Assembly (NCBI GenBank): GCA_013425425.1
Contig: JACCLJ010000071.1
Location: 1-10,405 of the forward strand
Length of the DNA stretch: 10,405 bases
Direction of reading: 5' to 3'
Source of the DNA: Microcaldota archaeon
GTDB lineage: Archaea; Micrarchaeota; Micrarchaeia; Anstonellales; Bilamarchaeaceae
Shown here: piece by piece, positions 5,586 to 10,405 of the stretch
How positions within the stretch are numbered: the first letter of the stretch is position 1
Layout of the letters: each line of letters opens with the position of its first letter
Translations under genes and position numbers: made by a program
Notes under the pieces: model-generated
Database searches by the model: none
The model's input: the letters and a program-made list of their open reading frames with translations, nothing else
Told to the model about the DNA's origin: nothing

Positions 5586-6233
5586 ATGGACAATCTTGAG
5601 AGGGCAGCCGGAGAGCTCCGCAAGGGAAATTTCATACTAGTCTATGACGGAGAAGAGCGGGAGGGGGAGGCGGACCTCATCTTCCACGCGGGCTTCGCAA
5701 CCCCTGAAAAGATAGAACGGCTCAGAAGGGACGCCGGCGGGCTAATATGCCTTGCGCTGGGCAAAAGGGAGGCGGAAAGCATCGGGCTTGAATTCTATAC
5801 CGATATCCTAAGGAAGACGGGGCACGGCGCGATGGTATGCAAAAAAACGGCATACGGGGACGAGCCCGCGTTTTCCATTTCCGTGAATCACAAAAAAGTC
5901 TATACCGGAATAACGGATAAAGACAGGGCGCTGACGATACGGGAGATGGCAACCGTTGCCGGAGCGGATGGGACAGAAAAATTATTTTTGGAAAATTTTT
6001 ATTCGCCCGGCCACGTTTTCCTTCTCATCGGGCGGGGATTGAAGAACAGGAGGGGGCATACCGAGCTTGCGCTTGAGCTTGCGGAACGCGCTGGCATGCC
6101 CGGCACGATGGTGCTGTGCGAAATGCTCGGCAGCGGAAAGGCGCTTTCCAAAAAGGACGCACGGGTTTATGCCGAAAGGCACGGGTTTGTTTTTGTCGAA
6201 GGGGTTGAGATTTATGAGGCTGGGAATCGTTGA
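5586..6233 (+). CDS. ribB: 3,4-Dihydroxy-2-butanone 4-phosphate synthase
   Basis: Converts ribulose 5-phosphate to 3,4-dihydroxy-2-butanone 4-phosphate plus formate, the four-carbon donor for the lumazine ring; it needs Mg. The 215-residue protein is a single-domain form. It shows the acidic loop D21-GEEREGEAD-30, a conserved Cys (C55 in GGLICLALG), TGITDKDRALTIRE (107-120), PGHVFLL (141-147), RRGHTELALELAERAG (155-170) and CEMLG (178-182, with the catalytic Glu). All key residues that I can place are present. The second domain found in bacterial RibBA fusions is absent; GTP cyclohydrolase II is encoded separately two genes later. It is first in the operon, probably translated from a leaderless transcript, and its end overlaps the next gene by 20 nt. 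Confidence 0.95.
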   Translation: MDNLERAAGELRKGNFILVYDGEEREGEADLIFHAGFATPEKIERLRRDAGGLICLALGKREAESIGLEFYTDILRKTGHGAMVCKKTAYGDEPAFSISVNHKKVYTGITDKDRALTIREMATVAGADGTEKLFLENFYSPGHVFLLIGRGLKNRRGHTELALELAERAGMPGTMVLCEMLGSGKALSKKDARVYAERHGFVFVEGVEIYEAGNR

Positions 6234-7095
6234 CACGATGTTCGCAAGGGTGGACATGGGAAGCATGGCGATGGAAGAAGTGCGGAGCCACTATCCGGAA
6301 GTCGAAATAGTCCGCCGCACCGTGCCTGGTGTGAAAGACCTTCCGGTGGAATGCAAGAAACTGCTGGATGGAGGATGTGATTCCTGCATTGCGCTCGGGA
6401 TGGTCGGTGGCGCGCCGGTGGATGCGGTATGCGCGCACGAGGCATCACTCGGCATACAGCAGGCAAAGCTGCTTACGGGAAAGCACATAATCGAGGTTTT
6501 CGTTCATGAGAACGAGGCATGGAGCGAAAAAGAATTTTATGAAATATGCGGGAACCGCACCCGCAAGCATGCGCACAACGCGGTGCTGCTTGTGACGGAT
6601 CCGGAAAAACTTGTGGAATCCGCCGGCAAGGGAGTGAGGCAGGGCAAGGGGGATGAAGGGCCGGTTTCGCTGGAAGAAAGGAAAGCGCACATCGCATTCG
6701 TCGTTTCGGAATTCAACGGAGAAATAACGGATTTGATGCTTGATGCGGCAAGGGAAGCCGCGGGAGAGCAGGATGCGGAAATCGTAAGCACCCTCTCCGT
6801 AAGCGGCGCATTCGAGATTCCGCTTGCAGCGAAAAAGCTCCTTATGGACAAAAACGTGGACTGCATAGCGGTGCTCGGCGCGGTCGTGAAGGGAGAAACG
6901 GCGCACGATGAAGTGATAGTGAAGACGGTGGCAAACCGCCTGAGCGAACTTTCGCTGGAATACCGGAAACCGGTAGGCTTCGGCATAATCGGGCATGATG
7001 CGGACTGGGACGCCGCCGAGGAGCGGGCAGGGGAATACGCGGAGCGTGCGGTAAAAGCGGCGATGGGGCTTTCAAGGGTGCTTAGGAATGATTGA
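6214..7095 (+). CDS. Fused archaeal riboflavin synthase (RibC) and lumazine synthase (RibH)
   Basis: A 293-residue bifunctional protein. Residues 1-152 are an archaeal-type riboflavin synthase: GIVDTMFARVDM at 4-15, RRTVPGVKDLPV at 34-45, CAHEASLG at 73-80, KHIIEVFVHENEA at 90-102 and GKGVRQG at 138-144. This half dismutates two lumazines to riboflavin and a pyrimidine. Residues 158-287 are a lumazine synthase: VVSEFNGEIT at 163-172, VSGAFEIP at 196-203, KGETAHDEV at 226-234 with the general-base His231, and ERAG at 270-273. This half joins the pyrimidine to RibB's product. Each half is full length and the join falls at the natural RibC end with almost no linker. ATG 6214 has GGGGTTGAG upstream and is the family's natural N-terminus. 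It overlaps ribB by 20 nt and ribA by 8 nt. The reading frame is continuous, with no stop or frameshift at the join. Confidence 0.93.
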   Translation: MRLGIVDTMFARVDMGSMAMEEVRSHYPEVEIVRRTVPGVKDLPVECKKLLDGGCDSCIALGMVGGAPVDAVCAHEASLGIQQAKLLTGKHIIEVFVHENEAWSEKEFYEICGNRTRKHAHNAVLLVTDPEKLVESAGKGVRQGKGDEGPVSLEERKAHIAFVVSEFNGEITDLMLDAAREAAGEQDAEIVSTLSVSGAFEIPLAAKKLLMDKNVDCIAVLGAVVKGETAHDEVIVKTVANRLSELSLEYRKPVGFGIIGHDADWDAAEERAGEYAERAVKAAMGLSRVLRND

Positions 7096-7750
7096 GCTTT
7101 ATTCAAAGGCGAAACTGCCGACAAACGAAGGGGAATTCGACATATACGTATTCAGGGAAGGGCCGCTGGAGCATGCGGTTCTTGTCAAGCCTGGCGGGAG
7201 GGAACCGCTGCTCGTGCGAATCCATTCAAAATGCCTGACCGGCGAGGTTTTCGGGTCTCTCAAATGCGATTGCAGGGAGCAGCTTGAGATTGCAAGAAGT
7301 ATGATATCGGAGGAGGGCGGGATGCTGTTATATCTCGACCAGGAAGGGCGCGGAATCGGCCTTGGGAACAAGATAAAGGCATACGGGCTGGAAGCCGAAG
7401 GATACGATACGGTGGACGCAACCATGGCGCTGGGTTTTTCAGCTGATGAAAGGAACTTCGGAGTGGCGGCGGACATCCTGGAACAGTTCGAAATATCCTC
7501 GGTGAGGCTGCTCACAAACCATCCGAAGAAAATAAGCACGCTTGAGGAAAGGGGCATTGCCGTAGAACGCATTCCGATAAAAGGCAGCGTGAATTCCCAC
7601 AATCTCCCGTATCTGTTGGCCAAACAGGTGCGGTTCGGGCACGACCTCGGCATCATGAGAGAAGATTATGCAGATAAGCTCCGGGAATTGAACGCAAGAA
7701 GAGGAAAGGATGGAGCACTACCAAGGCAGAAAATCGTCGAGCGGCGTTAG
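7088..7750 (+). CDS. ribA: GTP cyclohydrolase II
   Basis: Opens GTP to 2,5-diamino-6-ribosylamino-pyrimidinone 5'-phosphate, formate and pyrophosphate, the first step of the pyrimidine arm of riboflavin synthesis. The 220-residue protein is a stand-alone bacterial-type enzyme. Zinc ligands C49, C60 and C62 lie in HSKCLTGEVFGSLKCDC. DQEGRGIGL (84-92), Y99, D120 and R122 (ADERNF) line up with the catalytic Tyr, Asp and Arg of the E. coli enzyme by my alignment. LLTNHPKK (141-148) and a C-terminal FGHDL complete the family pattern. The ATG overlaps the RibC-RibH stop by 8 nt and GGGTG lies 7 nt upstream. Many archaea instead use GTP cyclohydrolase III (ArfA), so this enzyme is a minority choice in the domain. 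It ends 2 nt from the stop of the convergent thioredoxin-like gene. Confidence 0.94.
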   Translation: MIELYSKAKLPTNEGEFDIYVFREGPLEHAVLVKPGGREPLLVRIHSKCLTGEVFGSLKCDCREQLEIARSMISEEGGMLLYLDQEGRGIGLGNKIKAYGLEAEGYDTVDATMALGFSADERNFGVAADILEQFEISSVRLLTNHPKKISTLEERGIAVERIPIKGSVNSHNLPYLLAKQVRFGHDLGIMREDYADKLRELNARRGKDGALPRQKIVERR

Positions 7751-7752
7751 GT

Positions 7753-8910
7753 TCAGCCGGTTCCGCTTTCGTTGATGTTTTTGTAGACGACCCCGATATA
7801 ATTCACGTCCCTGAAAACATACCAGCCGTCGCTTTCTTTCGTGTTGTCTTTTGCAAACCAGAAGTCGCCGAATCCCCTGTAGGCCGATGCTTCGCCAGAA
7901 ACCAGGAATGTAGGCGCCGCGGTTATCGCATATCTGGATATCAATGCCCTGCCTTCCGGAGAGGAAACGTCGTATTCGGTCCTGTTGGTTATCTGCATCC
8001 CGAATATGTTTGCCAAATCGTCGCTGAACGCAGCCGCATCATAGCAATCCGGGCATGAGCCGTCCTTCAACAGGATTATTTCAACCCTTCCGCGCACGGT
8101 TGCGGAGGCGACATCATAATACGGCGGCGGTATTTCACGCAGCACAAGCCAACCGTCATCCTCCTGGCTGCCTACCGATTGCAGCTGCTGCGATACCTTG
8201 TATGCACCTATCCCCGGGTTCAGGATAACCACCGGCAGCTTGGTTATGTTGTATTTTTCTATGAGCGCCCGGGCGCCGGGATTGCTCTCGTTGAATCGGG
8301 TCACTTCCGTAAAATGGACGTAATCCGGATAGCCTTCAAGGGAATCGAGGAACGCGCCCGAATCGAAGCAGCCTTCGCAGCTTTCAGGGACTATCTCAAC
8401 CGCCTCTACCATCCCTATCGTTTCACCGCTTTCGACAATGACGTAGGGCGGGGCGACTTCGCGGTAAAGGAGCGAGCCGTCGTCCTCCACGCTTCCGATG
8501 CCGTCAACCCACATGGAAAGGAGCCTGCCGTCCCACTGCCCTTCTTTTTTCAGTATCAGCGCCGGAAGCTCCGTTATGTTATACCTTATGATGAGCATCC
8601 TTCCATCTTCCGAAGAATCGTATGCCGTCTGGATATCCACTATATTCGTGCCCAGATTTGCGGAATCCTGCCGGATCTTCTCGACCAGCCTCGCAGCCGA
8701 ATCGCAATCGGTGCATTTTTCGGATAGCACGATTATTGCGGTTGCGTTAGGGCTGAGCGCCTCTTCCCCTCCGCTCACCCACGGGTTCTCCTCGCTTTGA
8801 GGAGCAGGTTTGAGATATATGTACGCGCCTATGGCTATTATCGCGATTGCAGCCAAGCCCAATATTATAAATATAGTATTGTCCTTTTCCGGTCCGGGAA
8901 TCATAACCAT
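7753..8910 (-). CDS. Membrane-anchored protein with three tandem thioredoxin-like domains
   Basis: About 385 residues. A short polar N-terminus and one membrane helix (about 13-34, TIFIILGLAAIAIIAIGAYIY) are followed by three similar domains, numbered here from GTG 8913. Each has a CxxC (C67-C70, C179-C182, C287-C290). About 47-50 residues later comes a segment like RYNITELPALIL with the cis-Pro typical of thioredoxins (P117, P227, P334). Each closes with a motif like DDGW-LRE-PPPY. The period is about 110 residues. The helix suggests the domains face outside, where they could make, reduce or shuffle disulfides; direction is not predictable from sequence. Candidate starts are GTG 8913, ATG 8910 and ATG 8904. 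The gene is convergent with ribA and divergent from the MFS gene. The family is not named with certainty; repeated thioredoxin folds are. Confidence 0.85.
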   Translation of the reverse strand: MVMIPGPEKDNTIFIILGLAAIAIIAIGAYIYLKPAPQSEENPWVSGGEEALSPNATAIIVLSEKCTDCDSAARLVEKIRQDSANLGTNIVDIQTAYDSSEDGRMLIIRYNITELPALILKKEGQWDGRLLSMWVDGIGSVEDDGSLLYREVAPPYVIVESGETIGMVEAVEIVPESCEGCFDSGAFLDSLEGYPDYVHFTEVTRFNESNPGARALIEKYNITKLPVVILNPGIGAYKVSQQLQSVGSQEDDGWLVLREIPPPYYDVASATVRGRVEIILLKDGSCPDCYDAAAFSDDLANIFGMQITNRTEYDVSSPEGRALISRYAITAAPTFLVSGEASAYRGFGDFWFAKDNTKESDGWYVFRDVNYIGVVYKNINESGTG

Positions 8911-8937
8911 CACGCTTGGTGATGTCAGGGAAATGCA

Positions 8938-8950
8938 GATTTAAATTAAT
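8938..8950. promoter_or_regulatory. AT-rich divergent promoter element
   Basis: A run built on ATTTAAATTAAT sits in the 65-nt gap between the thioredoxin-like gene and the MFS gene. It lies about 28 nt from the minus-strand start region and about 30 nt from the plus-strand ATG at 8979. It can serve as TATA box in both directions, giving short or no leaders. Confidence 0.45.
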
Positions 8951-8978
8951 TCCTATGTCCATCTATCTTCCGGTATAA

Positions 8979-9308
8979 ATGAAAAAGGACGAAAACGAGC
9001 ACCTCAGCAGAAATACCAAGATACTGAGCATCTCCAGTTTTCTCGTTGACAGTAGCAGCGAAGCGATATTCCCCCTCCTGCCTTTTTTTCTTACGACCAT
9101 ACTCGGGGCCCCGGTATTCGTAGTCGGGCTTATGGAGAGCCTCAGCGAATCGATAATCGGCATAGCCTCCGTAATCTCCGGTTTCTACTCCGACAAGGTA
9201 GGCAAGAGGAAAAAAATCATAATACTCGGCTACGGGCTTTCGGCATCATTCAAGATGCTGCTGCCTTTCCTTACAATGTGGCAGCAGGTCGTGCCGTGTT
9301 CTTTTTAG
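8979..9308 (+). pseudogene. Truncated MFS transporter (N-terminal part only)
   Basis: The 109-residue reading frame is the N-terminal quarter of a major facilitator superfamily transporter, which normally has about 390-400 residues and 12 helices. Helix 1 lies around 25-45, helix 2 around 47-66 and helix 3 around 80-97. Between helices 2 and 3 is the MFS motif A loop SGFYSDKVGKRKK (66-78). Recognisable sequence fades at about MWQQ (9279-9290), and a stop falls at 9306-9308. A shift of one frame after about 9295 gives a short hydrophobic run (VFFLVGIYLFSRGIIGA) to a stop at 9356-9358, so a frameshift plus decay is possible. The usual next MFS signature (RxGKGxRxxPRDA) is absent in every frame that I read. 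No substrate can be named. This could be a pseudogene, an interrupted gene or the edge of an assembly join. Confidence 0.75.
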
Positions 9309-9560
9309 TCGGCATATACCTTTTTTCACGGGGAATTATTGGCGCAACCGCGCTCTAAGCCCACGTCCGGGAGTCGATGCCAAAACGCTGTGTCGCATGA
9401 AACGAACGTTGACGTTTTCAAGGCGGGACTCTCGTATCGGTCTGAAGAACGCGTTGGTATTGGTATCATCCGTTGCCGTTACCGGTACCAGCAGTGAGAA
9501 CAATTGCGGATGCGTTTGCACGGTTAGAGAAAATGCGAAATGATGCCTGTGCACGAACGA

Positions 9561-9577
9561 GTGCGTGACTTACGCAC
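9561..9577. repeat. Inverted repeat GTGCGT-5-ACGCAC
   Basis: GTGCGTGACTTACGCAC has perfect 6-bp arms around a 5-base loop (GACTT). It lies 38 nt before the 11-bp repeats. The second hairpin at 9881-9897 shares this 6-5-6 form. Function is unknown. Confidence 0.45.
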
Positions 9578-9614
9578 CAACGGGTAATTGGCGTAATACG
9601 TCGCGAGCAAAAAA

Positions 9615-9680
9615 GTGCACCAAAAATGCACCACAAGTATACTAAAAGTATACCAAAAGTATACCAAAAGTGAACCATAT
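9615..9680. repeat. Six 11-bp tandem repeats
   Basis: Six units of 11 bases begin at 9615, 9626, 9637, 9648, 9659 and 9670. The two central units (9648 and 9659) are identical, GTATACCAAAA. The others vary mainly at bases 3-4 and at the end (for example GTGCACCAAAA and GTATACTAAAA). The spacing is close to one DNA turn, so each copy faces the same side of the helix. That suits cooperative protein binding, but replication slippage could also produce it. Confidence 0.75.
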
Positions 9681-9762
9681 GCGTGCCTTGGCTGGGGCAT
9701 GCAGTTGTGTGGTGAGGATCAGCTGAACATGTGTGAATATGGTCTTTTCACCGTTTTTGTTT

Positions 9763-9813
9763 CAGATATTTTTATTGATATATTTTTATAAATTGATTAG
9801 AATTTTGATTATT
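9763..9813. other. AT-rich tract
   Basis: A stretch of almost only A and T, including ATATTTTTATTGATATATTTTTATAAATTGATTA split over its length, lies about 85 bases right of the 11-bp repeats. Easily melted DNA beside tandem repeats resembles some replication origins, but no initiator gene is nearby. It could equally be a promoter region. Confidence 0.35.
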
Positions 9814-9880
9814 TGCCGTTTGTCAAGAGCTCTACCAACGTAGGACATGGCGAATCGTTTTAACGTACGACGGTTGGTGT

Positions 9881-9897
9881 GACGTGGCTTTCACGTC
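9881..9897. repeat. Inverted repeat GACGTG-5-CACGTC
   Basis: GACGTGGCTTTCACGTC has perfect 6-bp arms and a 5-base loop (GCTTT), the same geometry as 9561-9577 with a different sequence. No T-tract follows on either strand within a few bases, so it is not an obvious terminator. Confidence 0.45.
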
Positions 9898-10108
9898 GAA
9901 CACGGACGTGCGGCACGCGACAAGGCGGATATGCGATGAGCACTTTCCCTCTGTAGGTGATCTTCTTCATCTGTAACGGTTGCGATTTTGAACAGTGTTA
10001 GATGCGCTTCGATCATTTGCTAAGAACAGTGGACAAAACGATGAAGCAAAAGCTGCATGCGGCTAAAATGGCTGCAACCATTGCTCATTCAGTTACGATT
10101 ATTACGAG

Positions 10109-10405
10109 TCACTTCAACTTGGCATAGACCCATTCGGTCTGCGCTGAGTTATACCACGCATCACCAAGGAACTCGGCCTTAACATAATAGAGAGAATCAT
10201 CCCAATAACCAGGTCTCCAATATGTATAGTATACCCCGTGTGATTGTGTATGTACGCCATCAGCCCCCCCGTCATCCGAGCCCCACATCGCCGACTTGAA
10301 CACGATATATACAAACCTGTTCACCAGTCCATTGCCGTTTACGCTATCGGTAACGTAACCGTGCATCGAGGCTCTGCAGATCATATCGGGCGGCACAGCG
10401 CCGCA
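10109..10405 (-). CDS. C-terminal part of a probable secreted protein (partial)
   Basis: The frame is open to the right edge of the window, so only the last 98 codons are seen and the start is missing. The segment HGYVTDSVNGNGLVNRFVYIVF resembles the first strands of a carboxypeptidase-regulatory-like or similar beta-sandwich domain (G-x-V-T-D-x-x-N/T-G). It is followed by an Asp/Gly-rich loop (SDDGGADG) and strands rich in Tyr and Trp (GVYYTYWRPGYWDDSLYYVKAEFLG). It ends EWVYAKLK. Such domains are common at the ends of surface or secreted proteins. No gene or function can be named. It faces the gene-poor segment, and no neighbour helps. Confidence 0.65.
   Translation of the reverse strand, partial: CGAVPPDMICRASMHGYVTDSVNGNGLVNRFVYIVFKSAMWGSDDGGADGVHTQSHGVYYTYWRPGYWDDSLYYVKAEFLGDAWYNSAQTEWVYAKLK

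Larger units (their letters stand above)
9359..10108. other. Gene-poor segment of about 750 bases
   Basis: No reading frame here has protein-like composition or recognisable motifs on either strand, and no tRNA or rRNA was seen. The stretch contains two 6-bp-stem hairpins (9561-9577 and 9881-9897), six 11-bp tandem repeats (9615-9680), an AT-rich tract (about 9763-9813) and a wider ACCAAC/GTTGGT inverted pair (9834-9839 and 9873-9878). Base usage looks unlike the tightly packed genes to the left. A decayed gene, a mobile-element end, a replication or partition site, or a chimeric join are all possible. Confidence 0.5.

Noticed and set aside
6067..6213. Possible longer N-terminus of the RibC-RibH fusion inside ribB
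   Set aside because: The frame is open, but the family N-terminus (GIVDT) follows directly after ATG 6214. The upstream extension only repeats ribB DNA in another frame and has no motif.
6537..7124. Minus-strand Ser-rich open frame opposite the RibC-RibH fusion
   Set aside because: Its serine/alanine-rich composition reflects the reverse of the GC-rich coding strand; it has no motif or ribosome site.
9309..9480. Continuation of the MFS transporter through frameshifts
   Set aside because: Apart from a 20-residue hydrophobic run up to 9355 there is no MFS signature in any frame, and several stops and shifts would be needed. It is kept only as a possibility in the pseudogene entry.
9466..9678. 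Minus-strand frame of 70 codons with a hydrophobic start (MVHFWYTFGILLVYLW)
   Set aside because: The hydrophobic start is simply the 11-bp repeats read in one frame. The rest has no pattern and there is no ribosome site, so I do not call it a gene.
9615..9680. CRISPR array
   Set aside because: Units are 11 bases with no spacers and no cas genes, so this is a simple tandem repeat.

Overview
The window looks archaeal. The support is a paired RNA polymerase Rpo7 and Spt4 gene set, an archaeal-type riboflavin synthase, class III (prepilin-like) signal peptides, TATA-type promoters with short or absent leaders, and Shine-Dalgarno sites (GAGGTGAT) that match the archaeal 16S 3' end. The phylum cannot be fixed from this window. 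Small overlapping membrane-protein genes would suit a DPANN-like or euryarchaeal lineage, but that is inference.

Layout. Positions 26-1815 (+) hold an M17 leucyl aminopeptidase and a small DUF4389-like membrane protein, followed by a T-rich terminator. Positions 1844-2965 (-) hold myo-inositol-1-phosphate synthase. It diverges from the next operon across a compact region with one shared AT-rich promoter element and a perfect 20-bp palindrome. Positions 3120-3892 (+) hold rpo7 and spt4 with overlapping start and stop. Four small pilin-like or secreted single-helix proteins follow (3905-5533), mostly overlapping each other, each with an even number of cysteines.

Positions 5586-7750 (+) form a tight riboflavin operon: ribB, a gene fusing archaeal riboflavin synthase (RibC) to lumazine synthase (RibH), and ribA of the bacterial GTP cyclohydrolase II type. 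RibB and RibA supply the two precursors (ribulose-5-phosphate and GTP arms). The fused protein carries the last two steps, which feed each other's substrates. A triple half-site element (TACCA/TGGTA/TACCA) abuts the TATA box of this operon. A convergent gene (8910-7753, -) encodes a membrane-anchored protein with three tandem thioredoxin-like domains, each with a CxxC motif.

The right end changes character. An MFS transporter gene (8979-9308, +) stops after about three membrane helices. About 750 bases with no convincing gene follow, holding six 11-bp tandem repeats, two similar small hairpins and an AT-rich tract. The window ends in the C-terminal part of a probable secreted protein on the minus strand. 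The junction near 9290 may be a real insertion or rearrangement, a decayed gene, or an assembly join.

The most notable items are the RibC-RibH fusion inside a mixed bacterial/archaeal riboflavin operon, its candidate operator, the triple thioredoxin protein, the pilin-like cluster behind rpo7-spt4, the promoter palindrome, and the repeat-bearing gene-poor segment.
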